NCBI GenBank assembly: GCA_010645155.1
Contig: CM021312.1
Span: 1,090,935-1,154,934, forward strand
Length of the DNA: 64,000 nt
Reading direction: 5' to 3'
Origin: Tigriopus japonicus
Taxonomy: Eukaryota > Arthropoda > Copepoda > Harpacticoida > Harpacticidae
Shown: in pieces, positions 31,732 through 44,200 of the stretch
Layout: every line of letters begins with the position of its first letter
Numbering within the stretch: position 1 is the stretch's first letter
Notes under the pieces: generated by a model
Seen by the model: only the letters and a program-made list of their open reading frames with translations
Told to the model about the DNA's origin: nothing
The model's database searches: none
Program-made: the position numbers and the translations under genes

Positions 31732-32766
31732 TCAACGAATGTGGACGTACTGTAAACACTCCGGCGTGGTCCACTCGGCAAACTCACTCGTGGTTACGGG
31801 ACGGTCTTCCACGGATGAGTGGATTTTGATTTGACGGAGATGCGTATCTCGACCTTGCTGATGGTTGGCAATCACGGCGATCTGGACCATAAAAGTCCGA
31901 ACCAAACGATCATTCAAGTCCTTCAAAGGGATATGGACCCAACCGTTGGGTTCTTGCAGATCCACGACTTCGATCTCCTGCAAGTCGTTGAAGTTAGTGC
32001 CACAACGTACGGATATCTTGGAAGGCGTGTACGATTCGTCGAGCTTAAAATCCGTGTACACCGCCACGTCACTGACGGTGGTCTTGCGACGAAATTGAAT
32101 GTTCACGAGATGAGGTAGTTGTCCGTCGGATTGCCAGTACGTATCCACACTGTTGTCTCGCAATTGTTCCACGCCAAAGCCTTCAAATAAACCGGAGAAG
32201 TCCCATAGAAAAGCATTGAAAGGACGGAGAGACAGACCAGGTGGTGTAACCGGTAATCACCGATGTCAAAGATAAGTGACGTCACATTTGACCAAATTTA
32301 AACCTAACCTAACCATACTTAAACCTAACCTAACCTAACTAAACCTAACCTAACCTAACTTAAACCTAACCTAACCTAATTTAAACCTACTTTAACTTCA
32401 TTCAAACCTAACTTAACCTAAATTTAACCTGAGAGGTGTGACGTCACGCATCTTTGACATCGGTGATTAACGATTAGATCACTAAAGCTTACCCGGTTTG
32501 CAGGAAGAGAGCGACCAAGTGGCCTGATTGCCCACCTCTCGCACGGATTGGGCGTGACTTCGACGTTCGTGGGGGGCGGGGTGAGAAATGGCGGCTTTAT
32601 CGGATTCCGAACTCACGAACACGGAGGATGAATCTGGTCCCGATGGCGGCGGCGGCGGTGGGGCATGAAGGGCTTCAATGACTTGAGCAGCAGCGGCCGT
32701 CGGCGGGATGGGCGTGTCGGGGAGGTGACTAGCGGCAGCGAGAGCTGCAGAGGCCGTGGCACTCAT
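31732..32766 (-). CDS. ANAPC10: Anaphase-promoting complex subunit 10
   Basis: Two exons, 32766-32493 and 32180-31732, join as G|GC and give 240 residues. The DOC domain is strongly conserved: WSLSSCKPG ends exon 1, and LETYWQSDG-like VDTYWQSDGQLPHLVNIQF opens exon 2, then YTPSKISVR, RTFMVQIAV, and NHQQGRDTHLRQIKI. APC10 helps the APC/C capture substrate degrons in mitosis. The N-terminus is about 60 residues longer than human and rich in Ala and Pro (ATASAALAAAS, APPPPPPSGPD). The start at 32766 is the ATG closest to that stretch; an upstream in-frame ATG at 32868 is less convincing. Exon 1 and 2 are separated by a 312-bp intron that is mostly a MITE. PDCL follows 45 bp downstream. Confidence 0.92.
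32256..32467. mobile_element. 212-bp TA-flanked MITE with CCTAA repeats, in APC10 intron
   Basis: Terminal inverted repeats of about 30 bp open with ATCACCGATGTCAAAGAT (32256 onward) and close with its complement at 32438-32467, each flanked by TA (32254-32255 and 32468-32469), as for Tc1/mariner-type elements. The interior is mostly imperfect CCTAA/AACCT units, the arthropod telomere-type TTAGG motif. No coding capacity, so it is non-autonomous. It fills about two thirds of the intron. Confidence 0.75.
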
Positions 32767-33325
32767 GGAACAAGGACTGGACTGGACGAGCAGAGTGCGG
32801 TGATCTGTCGACGGACGGGACCGCGAAGAGAGGAGGAAAGTCGACGAACAGTGCGCTCGCTCACTCACTCTCTCTCTCTCACTCCCTCTCCTTTCTGGAG
32901 TTCAACGATTGCTTGTTTAGGGTGACTGCACGTACCTTTTTTTTATCTTTAGAAAACGTATCAAAGCCAAAGAACGATGTGAAAATATTGTATTAGCTCA
33001 AAGAATAGCAGATAGATGCAATGATAAGGGACGTGAAAAAGTCAAACAAAATCCCAGCGGAAACAGGTCCAGCGTTGAAAAAGGGCGAATTTATCGCGTT
33101 ACTCGTTTAATCACGGACATGTTGAGCCGGTCGAACCGCTCGCCGGATCAATTGTCGATTGGTACTTGGTAGTATATTCGTTCTTGGGGGGTATTATTAT
33201 AACTGATATTGTTAAAGGAGCTCTCTTCATGATTTGCGTCAAGGTCCTCATGTTTCTCAGACTCTCATAGAATCTGTCAACGATGCTGGCGGGGCCATGT
33301 TTCTCTTTGGTCGAGTCATGTCGGA
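32767..33325. other. Intergenic region between APC10 and centractin
   Basis: The APC10 side is GC-rich and carries a CT/GA-rich run near 32860-32890 (ACTCACTCTCTCTCTC), probably 5' UTR or promoter of APC10. The centractin 3' UTR occupies the other side. No other gene is seen. Confidence 0.5.
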
Positions 33326-34456
33326 TTAGAATGTTTTTCGGTGCACGGCTCGATGACCTTCTTCGTCGTATTCTCGCTTTGAGACCCACATCTTTTTGAA
33401 TGTATCCAATGATGCCAAAATACTGCCACCGATCCAAGTGGAATACAAGCGCTCTTGCGGGGCGGAAATGCGGATCTTGACGTCCTTGGGCGCGAGTTTC
33501 TTGACTTCGGCCAACAGACGATCGCCAAAGCCTTTGAACAACGTGGACCCACCGGACAGCACGATATTGTGGAACAACACCTTCCTCAGATCCATGTCCG
33601 ATTTCTGTATGGAATACACCAAGCATTCGTGCAACCCCTCGTATTCTTCGCCGATCAGCTCCGGTTTAAAGAGAACTTCGGGGGCGCGGAATCGGGATTG
33701 ACCAATCTCGAGCGAACTGCCATCGGGTAAGGTATAACTGACACGTTCCGAGTCCAAGCTCTCTTCCTTCTGCGGATTGGTGGCCAAATAACAAGCCCGC
33801 TCTTTGATCGTGCGGACAATCTCGAATTCGGCCGAGGTACGGAAATGGGCCCCGTCTTTCCGCAGAAGGGTGCGCAAATGGCGGGTGACATCGCGTCCGG
33901 CTACATCCGAGCGCATCACGCTGTGAGGCAAGGCGAATCCCTCATAGATGGGAACGGCGTGCGTGACGCCATCACCCGAATCCAAGACCACGCCCGTGGT
34001 TCGTCCCGTGGCGTACAAAGACAGCACGGCCTGCATGGACAGGAAAAGCGCCGGCACGTTGAACGTCTCAAAAAAGATCTCGGCCGCCTTCTCGCGATTC
34101 CGTCGAGGATTGAGCGGAGCTTCGGTCAAGAGCACGGGATGCTCCTCACTGAAGGTTTGCAATTGATCCTTGCTATAAATATACTGCCAGATGCGTTCCA
34201 TATCGTTCCAATCGTTGACAATCCCGTGCTCCATGGGATAGCGGATGCTCAAGAGGCCGCGATGCTCTTGGGCCTTGGGGCCAACGAACAAGTCGCCTTC
34301 CAAAGCTCCAGCCATGACCTTGGTGTGCTTGGGACGACCCATGTAATTGGGGAAATGACATTTGGGGATCTGATCACCGGCAAAACCGGCCTTGATCACG
34401 CCCGATCCATTGTCGATGACCACCGGCTGGTTCACAATCAGATCATAGTGCTCCAT
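33326..34456 (-). CDS. ACTR1A: Centractin (actin-related protein 1)
   Basis: An intronless 376-residue protein, the same length as human centractin. Hallmarks include [19 protein letters not shown] near the N-terminus, [54 protein letters not shown] and [19 protein letters not shown]. The tail AVHRKTF matches the family end (HRKTF). ARP1 forms the short actin-like filament of dynactin, the cofactor that lets dynein carry cargo on microtubules. The start at 34456 (MEHYDL) matches the MESYDV start of vertebrates and was preferred to an upstream in-frame ATG at 34471. Confidence 0.96.
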   Translation of the reverse strand: MEHYDLIVNQPVVIDNGSGVIKAGFAGDQIPKCHFPNYMGRPKHTKVMAGALEGDLFVGPKAQEHRGLLSIRYPMEHGIVNDWNDMERIWQYIYSKDQLQTFSEEHPVLLTEAPLNPRRNREKAAEIFFETFNVPALFLSMQAVLSLYATGRTTGVVLDSGDGVTHAVPIYEGFALPHSVMRSDVAGRDVTRHLRTLLRKDGAHFRTSAEFEIVRTIKERACYLATNPQKEESLDSERVSYTLPDGSSLEIGQSRFRAPEVLFKPELIGEEYEGLHECLVYSIQKSDMDLRKVLFHNIVLSGGSTLFKGFGDRLLAEVKKLAPKDVKIRISAPQERLYSTWIGGSILASLDTFKKMWVSKREYDEEGHRAVHRKTF

Positions 34457-35279
34457 GACGCTCACTCTCAATCAGGAGTTGGACGGACAATGGAACAATC
34501 GGCCAAAGCCAGTCTTGAGTCTTTCTGTTTCGACCGGCGAGACCTTCTCCGGACGAAATTCCGGCGGTCTGGTTCGACAAGGGGTAATCCTGTAGTCGGT
34601 CGTTCGCCGAGCTTGGGGCCGTGGCAGTCGAGGACTCGGCCAAAGAAGTAGGCCCTCTCGAAAACCAACGCCTTGTTGAACGACTCCTCATATGTCCGGC
34701 CTGGACGCTAGAGGGCGCTCTAAAGCCGACACGGAATCACGCACAGCTGTTGGCGAGCGGCCTCAATCCGTAAAGTGAGAGGCGAAAATCCTCGTTTGAT
34801 TGAGCCGTTAATGGCCAAATTATACGGTCTATGATTTGAATCGAGCCTATGGTTACGCTACAAGAATTACTCGATTCAACGGACGCGAGTACATGTTATT
34901 AAAGAATGAATATTGATATGTCCCGTAGGTTTCAGAACACTTTTAGTCACCCTGAATGTTGACAAAAGTGGCAAATTCCCAAGATGAAAAATTTGAAAGG
35001 TCTTGTTCGCAGCAAAGAGATGCGGGAGCCGGCTTAAGATGAAGTGAAGTGCTCATTTCTACCATTTCTAGACAGGTAAGACGGCGAATTCACACGATCA
35101 GGGAGATAAATGGAACGGATTTGGATGTATGTATTGAACTTTTCTAGAATGAACCTCTCTGAGAATGAGAGAGTGGCGTAATTATTATTATTAACTTGAT
35201 TTTGTCGTTGCCAATCCTCGCCATTGTGCGAAAATTGAGTGAATGAGCTAGGTTTCTGATGAGTCGAGGCTCCTTGGGA
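34457..35279. other. Intergenic region between centractin and the fibrinogen-related gene
   Basis: Includes the centractin 5' region and the 3' UTR of the fibrinogen-related gene on the same strand. The frames near 34460-34690 are shadow frames of the 5' region. No further gene is seen. Confidence 0.5.
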
Positions 35280-38200
35280 CTAGTTGGGTAAGGCGGTGAC
35301 CACGGTAGACTCGGTCGATGGCACGCCCTCTTCGAATTGCGGGGCTCGGAAACTCGCGCTTCGCGGTCGAATCATCATTTGCGATCGCTTCAACGAATAA
35401 TCCCAGCCTCTCCAGCGAAACCACACGATGCCTATCAAGCAAAAAAAGGAGAGTAAATTTTCAAACGGACACGGAACAAGAACGTCCAAATAAATCGTGA
35501 TCGATTTGTTTCATGCCGCACCTTGTCGGGCTGTCAAATCTTGCGGATCGGTGAGATATAGACCGTTGAGGCCTCGACCGCAGGATTTCCACCACCATCC
35601 ACCCTTGAGCATGGATGCGCAATTCAGACTAGAGCGGTCGTGATCTCTATGAGGAGACATTAGCCACATTAGTAAGAAGTTATTGAGCGAGTAGGGCTAG
35701 GAATTGATTGAATACCTGTCAAAGGTGGAAAAAGGCCGGAGATTGGAGCCGTACCAAGGGTCGTTCAAAGAGTCACCGGCCGTGCCGTGATACCCGCTGA
35801 TTTCTAATCGGTAATGCTCTTTCTCGGAGCCCAATCGAAAGTTGCGATAATGGGCATGGCTGAAAACAAAAATGTCGTAGCGTTAGCATAAGGAAAATGA
35901 TTGATCTGTGGTTGAGAAGTTCAAACACTAATATGCAGAGACTCACCGGATGTTGCCTTCAAAGTCTTCCAATTCGATTCTTAACTCGCAGTCCTGAGAT
36001 CGCGTCAACAGATGAATGTTCTCGTTCCCTAACCAGAACTCGTTGGTGGGATCGCCAAAGCCGTACTTGTACTCTTCCCAATCGCGATTGAAGCTTTCAC
36101 GAGGCTCGCCAAAGTCATTGCGTCGTTGAATTATCTATATTTGGGGGCATTGTAGATTATTCCCCTGATTGAGTCTTTGTCCCAGGTCAATGAGATCTAC
36201 TAACCGTCCATCCTCCTTGCGAGGCTGTCATTTCACAATACACCTTCATGAACCAGAACCGAGTGCCATCAATTTGAAGGTAGTAGATTCCATTTTCTCG
36301 CAAACCTTTGTTGTACAAATCCGCACATGAATAACCCTAAAAAGATCGTTCATGAACATTGTAGAAACGGTCTTGGTCTATCGCACTACATCGCACCCAC
36401 CTTGGCGTCCTTGAAATTTCTGCCCGAATCATATGTGAACGTGCTATTGATGACGATGGGCTTGTTTTCAACGCTCGGAAAGATCACGCTTGGACCCCGA
36501 GAACCTGCGTACAACGAAGGTCCGTCATCCCCTTTTGTCCAGGCCAAATTGTCGTCCTTGGCTCGTGAATTTAAGTCGGTACCAAAGAGAGTCAAATTTT
36601 TGTAAGGAGTTCCATCAATGTAGGTGGTTGTAATGAAGGCTGAAGCCGACTCTGAGAGGTCCAAGTCGTTGGGAGATGTGAATCGGAGTTCATTTTCGGA
36701 TTCGTCCAAGGCCAAGTTTTCACTCACACTGTGCCTCAGACCGGTCTCAATCTTTGAAAGGAAACCTTTGGGTGTAGGCATGGATGGACATGTGGAAATT
36801 ACATTCTTGTTGCGTTGGTTACCTGTCCCAATTCGAGGATAATGGTATCAGCTTTCATGTTAAGCTCGTCCTGAACTTTTAACAGCGTTCGTTCTTGTCG
36901 ATGGGATTGTTCCATTAATTGATCCGAACGTGGAATAAGGTCATCCAGAGTACTTTTAGTGGTTAAAAGCAGCTCGTTTAGAGTTTCCATCCTTTCTTGA
37001 ACCTAGAGAGGGCAGATTTGCAAAACGTCAGCGAATTAGATGAGACTCGTCAATGGTTCTCGACTCACATTTGAAACCACGTTTTCTAAGGGCTGAATTT
37101 TTGCCACCCAAGTGTCCAAACTCGCCGGCTCTCGGTGGCCTGCGGCAACAAATGTCCCATTTTTTGCCCTAATGAATTTTCTTCGAGAGGGAACGCCAGA
37201 AGTTCCATTATCTTTTTTACTCTGATCATTATTCTCGGTAGAAACCGTCTCATGAACATCATGAATAAGGTTGTTCATATTTCCCAAGTTTTCTGACACG
37301 ATATTAATGTGGAAAGCCAACCTTCGGTCCATACCGTGAACCGTTTCCTTCACCTCATCCATAGCCTTGATCAAAGACTCGGTTTGAAGGGGAGTCGAAC
37401 CACCAAATCCGAGGTCGCCGCTCGCTCTCGAGGCAAATATATTATTTTCACCCACACGAAGTAGCCTCGGTTGATGTACAGAGGGAAGCGCTATGAAATC
37501 TTCTTCCAGGGATTTAGCATCTTCCTCGCAAACGCTGTCAAATTTCTTTTTCAATTGGTCCAAATTGGCTAGGATTGTATTGAATCTGTCGGTATCGACC
37601 CTGGATTTCTCGTCAACTTGAGCTCGCATTTGGGAGCTTGTGTGGTCGATCTTGGCCTCCAATCCGTCCAATCGTCTCATGAGGTGTTGTACGGCGCGAT
37701 CCAGGTTCTCAACTTTCCTCAGCTTGTTTTCCAACGTGGCCAGGATCACCTCCGCCATTTCGACTCTTGGGCTGCTGAGATTTTCATCTGGAGTAATGTG
37801 TAATTTCCTGCAAAGGAGAATGACACGATGTGTGTAAGCTGGAATGGGTACTATTGAGTGTTCCTTCTCGCTTGGGCCATGAATTTTATTGCAATTCCTC
37901 GCCCTGGCCTCTCGAAGCTGCAAAATTGTGGAAGTGATTAACTTCGTTCGCACAGTGGAAAGAGAAAGAAACTCTTATGGCAATCATTTTCCATTCGTAA
38001 AAAAACACGAGTCGTCTTCCCGTGTCAGCCATCCGGTTTCACCTGTTTTAGAAGGGAATAACATTGTAAATCAGCTAATGGAAGCCCATTTCGTTCCTTT
38101 GAAGATACTTAAAAGCCCAAGTAATTTGGCATTAATGACAAATTTAGTGAAACACGGGTCTCGAATCATGGTCGAACCACGGTTTCTCGGAGCTCAATCA

Positions 38201-41200
38201 GTAAAAGAAAGAGAGAGAGTGAGGCTATCAAGTTGATTCCGACTCATTTTCTTCTTCGCTCAGTGGGTTTCCTTTTTTGGAGATCGTCTTATCACCGATG
38301 CCTAGAGAATAAATTTGAATTCCCATCAAATGAAATTTGTCTCGGCATGTCCAAAATGAATGGCCATTCCCCCTGCAGTGACCGTGCATTTGAGGCGGTT
38401 GGGGTTTTACAAGAAAACTGGACCTAGTATACACGGGTTTTGTCTCAAGTCCACGCCAAATAAGAATAGGAATACGAAAAGTTTAAATGTGTAGGATTGA
38501 TAAAGAAAAATCCTTGACAGTTGGAAGTCGCAATTAATGCAAAAGAGTAACGAATATCCTTTGAACTGAATTTGAAGTTCTATTCCAAAGTGAGTGGCAA
38601 ACCTTTCGCTTTGCCACTTTCAATTGATTCTCATCATTGGACGAAAAGCTCGATTAGTTTATCCTTATTTGGCAGGTAATTAGTGCCAGTGGCGAAATGA
38701 TTCGACGGCCGTCTCGAGGAGAAAATCTCACCTATTAAAGGCATGTCAAGGCTGTTCTATGCACCAATGAGTTGGAAAAAGAATGTGCTTTATGTTTCCA
38801 ATTGATTGAGGTCAATTGTTTTTTCTCAACTCATTAGAAGCCACTCGTGGATGAACAGCTTCTGCCTTTGTAGAAGCTCAATTAGCGAAAAAGCGAACTC
38901 TGAGGAACTTTCTTCTCTTTTTGTTGTTATTTAGAAAAAATCTCGCCAAGTATGTTTACGATCAGAACAAAAATAAAAAATAACTCGAGCAGTCTCTCTT
39001 ATTGGCATAATCAATTGAGCATGTTATCTACGTACAATTTCAGCAAATTTGTCTGTGTTCTGTAGATTCAGGTGGGAGATGGAAGCAGTTTGGAAAACTC
39101 GACTTTCAAAAAAGGTCACATAATTTTGACGGTATTGAACAACTTTGGGAAGTGACTTTCTGTTCCTTTAATGTGCTGATCGTAACTCTTAAAAATCTTG
39201 GCAGCCTCCACTTGAGGAATTACAGCATCAATTATTCGAATATCACGAGTTCTATACTCAAATTGGGACTTGATCTAGAGTGCAAACATGTCTTATGTCA
39301 GGGTGTATGGAATAGACACATTCGACAACAGTTTTGTTTTTCCAGATATGTAGCTACTTCCGCCAGAATTTGTATTAATCGTTTTGATTCTGAAGTCCCA
39401 CTTGATGATTTCAAACCGCCGCAATGGGCAATGATGTGACAGTTTTCTTGCTGTCCTTCATTCGAGGTTATACATTTTATTCTGTATTCTGGGCAGATTT
39501 TATTCAAAGCTCAAGATATCATTGTCAGTTTGAAGGGAAATTAACGCATGCCTTAGCTCAGTTGATTTTTATCTTGAGGTATAATGTTTTCAGAATTTGA
39601 CGTTGCCCTAAGAAGAGCGGAGCCGTAACTGTGCGTGTAAAACTGTTTCTCAAAGCTCGTTATTTTTTGGTGTCTTGAGGGCCTTTAGGAGAAACTAGTA
39701 TTCATTGCCATTTGACGTCTTTGATGTCATGCAGAGTTCAGAATCTTTTTTGAGAAGAGGTTAGTAGCCTCGTCAACTTATCTTCTTGTGGAAAGAACAT
39801 CATCTTGGCAGGAAGTATCGTTGGCCCTTCGCGGCTTTAACGCCGACCGCTAAATTGTCGTTTCATCAAAAAGCCTCACTTGTGCGAGAGAAAAGAAGAA
39901 AAATAATCCGCAGTCACTTGTTTATTTTAACTCTCTGAGCAGATCACTAGTACTCGGAGCATTGGTACTTCTCGGCTGATTGTTCCTATGGTTTCAGTTT
40001 TCCAAGGTCGCACGCCAAACTCAACGCTCAACACTCTCAAGATCGTCATAATGGCCAGTCACCTTAGATTTGGACAAGGAACTCGAGCCTTCGGTACTCT
40101 TTCTGATTTTCCGACCGATCATGGTCAGTCATTCTTGAATATAATGTCTTGGTTCCAAAATAGAAATCATGAAAGTGCCTCAACTTGCAGGTTGGCAAAT
40201 TCGCTTCGAAATCAGCCAATCGAAAGCAAGATTAAGTAGGCTATTTCGCATCTCGCATTGTCCAGAGTTTTCTGTTTATGCTCCTTGAAGCGGCCGGCTA
40301 GTCACCAAAGAAAGGGCGATGATAACAAATGTGCTTGGGTTTGATGAGTGAGCAATGCACAATTAGATTATGGTTCCGGGACAATTTGTGTGTCAGAATC
40401 ATAGGGTTAAACACAAATCATTGTACCATTTTGTAATTATTGCCTTCAAAAAACTCTTCCTTGTCTTGGCGAACGAAAGATATTTGACAAGCCATTTGCC
40501 ATTTTCGGGATAAATCACACATACATCTGGTCATGGAGAAGGTCAGCAATATTAATTTGAAGATTGCTCCTTCAAGTCGTTAGTCCACAGACATGTCAAC
40601 GAAGGCAAAAATTCTTCCAGTGGTAAACAAAGTTGTCTTTAAAGTCAGCATATGTTATGCTCATTGAATACCGCCCTTAAAAATATTTATTTTCAAATAG
40701 CTGTCTTCCTTTTTAGGTAAGTTTGTTCTGAAAGTAAAATAACTACGTAGAAAATCCACTAAAATATCATTCTTTCTGACTTAATTACTTGAAAGGTAAA
40801 CGTCTTTAGTTCTTGGCCTGGAGTTTAGTATAAAATCGGCCAAAAGGTTTAAAACAGTTTCGCAGACATTAGTTCAACGCCAAATCCATTATCCACTTGA
40901 CGTAAGAAAATCTGAAATTGCAAATTTGCCATGCATTCATAATTGCTTGCTTTTCGACATTATTTTTCCTCAGTCATGAAAGGCTCTAAGGTAGTAAAAC
41001 TTTTTGCTACTTGATCTAAAAGCGATGGAGATCGATGTTGCTTTTTGTCAAGGTTTGATGTCCTAAACTGAAACTTTTGAAGACTTGCTTTAATTGACGA
41101 CTTGCTACTGTTGCACACTGTTTGTATGTACTTTTCTTAGGTTCATGAACTGTACGATTGTGTTCAGAAATTCCTGAAAGTTCTGGAAATAAAGCAAGTT

Positions 41201-44200
41201 AGAGACGAGAGGAATTCCTAACCAAAAGTGGCAAAAATGGTTTCTTTCCCTAGAAGCTCGTTCATGCATCAGAGCTATTAGAAACCTCGGGAGGCTCTTT
41301 CTTTAACCTTGACTTGATGAAGTTGGAGAGGAACTTGTCAAATATTCTTTCGGACTTGTTTGATGGCCAAAGGAAGCCGCTTTCTCCCGTCAAGGGCCCA
41401 ATTCTTTGAAAGAACTAGCAAGAAAGACAATCAAGAAGACGACTAAAAAGACGGAAATTCCAACGGATTCGACACGATTTTGGGCTCTAATAATGACATT
41501 GCAATCATTCTCCTACAGTATATAGGTATGTAGTTGGTGAGAAAAACTCAAAGCACTTTCTTGTGAGCTTGTTAGATATTATTTGAATTTAGGACCTATT
41601 GGTGGTCTTTCTTACGTAAACTTGAAAAACAGCAACTTCGCAAACCCAGAATGGGCCCTCTGACATCTTTACATTAATTATATGTAAAAATTGTATATAT
41701 ATCCAATGAGAAAAATAAATCTCGCAATAAACATTATTATAAAAAAAAACTAAAATATTTGACTTTTTTTTAAATTCCGGTACTTGACGTGAAAGTAAGT
41801 CCATCCAACAAAGTGTCTGTTTTAACTTCATCAAGAGCTTAATCAAGGATGAATCGAATCAAATGATTCACGATTTTGGCGACTCGACCAAAATTAATTC
41901 GGATTGCTCGGATTTTCCGAAAAGCGTGTTAATCACGCTCGTCTGAATGTTTGGCTCTCTTTAACGATTGTGGCGATGATGAGGATAGTAATAATGGTAG
42001 AGCCAATGATGATATTGTGTGAGACTGAGATCGTAATTATTCCCATCAGACACGTTTGACTCATTCAGAACAACGGCCTCTTTGTTCACCATGAATAAAT
42101 CACTAACACGGGACGAGACACATGCAAAGGACACTCCCGAGTATTTTCATTAGAATATTTTTTGTCTCGAATTAACGCCTGACCCATACCTTCTGACAAG
42201 ACTCAAGTGTCTCGTCATGTTCTATGTCATTTTTCAATGATTTGGTGACTGATCCTCGAATGTGGAATGTAGCAAGTTCACAAATATGAGACTAGTTTTA
42301 TGCCAATGGTTTCACGCAGTTCCAGAAACAAAGGTGCTTATTGCATGAGGGGACTTGAAAGTGACTTGGCAAACATGACAAACTCAAAACCCGATTGTGT
42401 GATTGATGTGATCCGTCAAAAAATCTCCCTCACGTGTGACAGCTTTGTGAATTCCAAGGGGAACTAAGTTTTGAAATTGTAGACCCATCATTGATATGTT
42501 TAAATTTCCTTACAAAACTATTTATGTTTGCTCCTTACCATGGCCACGGTAAAAACATGAATTGAAAAAGGAATGAATCCAAAATGAATATTTAGAATTA
42601 CGTGTTTACGAGGCCTAGTTTGATGTTCTGGCCATGCTCTATGCTTTTGTGAGTGTTTTCGAAGAAAATTATGCTCATGGAAATCTGTCACCCAAACTGA
42701 TGGCCAAGAAGTCGATGTAGCAATCACCACGAAATATGATGATCCCTCTTTCCATCGACGATAGTCGAGATCATCACCCCTACTCACCTCAGACGAGTTT
42801 GGCTAATGTCTAGAAGAACTACCTACCGCGTAGGTTTGGGGAAATGCTCAAGCAGAAGATGGTTGTTACCGAGCTATTGAGAGAATGGCGAAGGCGAAGA
42901 GCACAAGAAGGAGGAGCAGGAAAAAAAAGAAGAAGAGCCAAGGAGAAGGATGGAGGAATAGATGGTTGGTTAGCTGTAATGATGATGTCTCTTTCCCAAA
43001 CTGTGCAACTGAAGAAGGTGCGTTGGAAATGTTACTCAAGTGGGAGTCGTGAAATCCAGGAAATTTCAAAAACACCCATCTCTCTATATGTGGAGAGCAA
43101 AGCGGGGCAGATTTTGACATTGCACGTCGGCTCAAACCCGGGTGGTATTTTGGTTCATATGGATTACGGTTCATATCACTCAAGAGCAAGTGTGCAAGTA
43201 CACCGTCCATGAGCTTGTCGGGCGTCAGGTTTAATAATTGATATTTTGCCGGCCTTTCGTTGAATTTCCTTCCGCCAGATTTGGCAAAAAGAATGATTGA
43301 GAATGCTGAGTTCGTTTAAAAACTTTGCCTGTAATTATTAATCGGCTTCTAACCAAGGACCCGCCCACAATCTTTGACCCTATGGACTTGGTCTTGACCC
43401 CCGCATTTTGACCATCACTCATTTGTTCTTGTCATAACATGAGGAAACACCCCAGATCGATTCCAAACAAGTGCTACGTTAGTTTGACAAGGTTTCCTCT
43501 CCAATTTCAATCTTCGACATTTGTGATATAGCATGATCGATCCAAATAAGCCAGCATTTCAAGGCCTTCCCTGAAGCTCCCAGCTCAGACGATATCTCAT
43601 TAGCATTGTATTTATGTAGCCTAAATTGTCTGTAATCACATTTGCAAAGATTTGGAAGTGATTGGTTCAAGTTTTCAATTGGCATTGGACCCAGGCCAAT
43701 CAAGCAGATGATCCCCGTTATCAACAGCACCTTGAACGGTATTTTCATTTGTAAGATTCATAAAAGGCGTCTCCTATTCATGACAGCAAGCTTAATGGAG
43801 GGTGGAGCAAGTTTGAGAAATTATGAATTTGTTTAAGATCATTCGTGAATCAAGACGTGTCTCGCCCAATGACGACAAGATCCCGTTTCATTTTGGAGTT
43901 GCCTTCGACGTGCTCTTTTGTGCAGAGATTAACGACCAACAAGTCAGTATCGTATAAGTCTGAAAGAAATAGCTATTCTGGTCCCCTGATTTGAAAGCCG
44001 TAGTTTCAAATCGCGCAGCCAAGCATTGTTACTCGATGTGGGAAATTAGCCACGCTTTTTGTTTTGAGCACGACTGTACTGTGACTCTTGCTCGGACGAA
44101 AGGTGTAATGATGAAATCTGCCATTGCGTTTTTGCTTAACGTCTTGTACGAAGAGCATCTCACGACAACTTGAGTACCCGATGTTAGTGTGGGGTTTTGT

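Noticed and set aside
33845..34651. 268-residue plus-strand frame antisense to centractin
   Set aside because: Long antisense frames are common opposite a conserved, biased coding sequence. The minus strand is clearly centractin.
42518..42787. 89-residue minus-strand frame MSRGDDLDY
   Set aside because: No domain, signal peptide or splice partner; composition looks like chance in AT-rich DNA.
42844..43212. 122-residue plus-strand frame rich in Arg and Lys
   Set aside because: Low-complexity purine-rich stretch; overlapping frames on the other strand; no family match.
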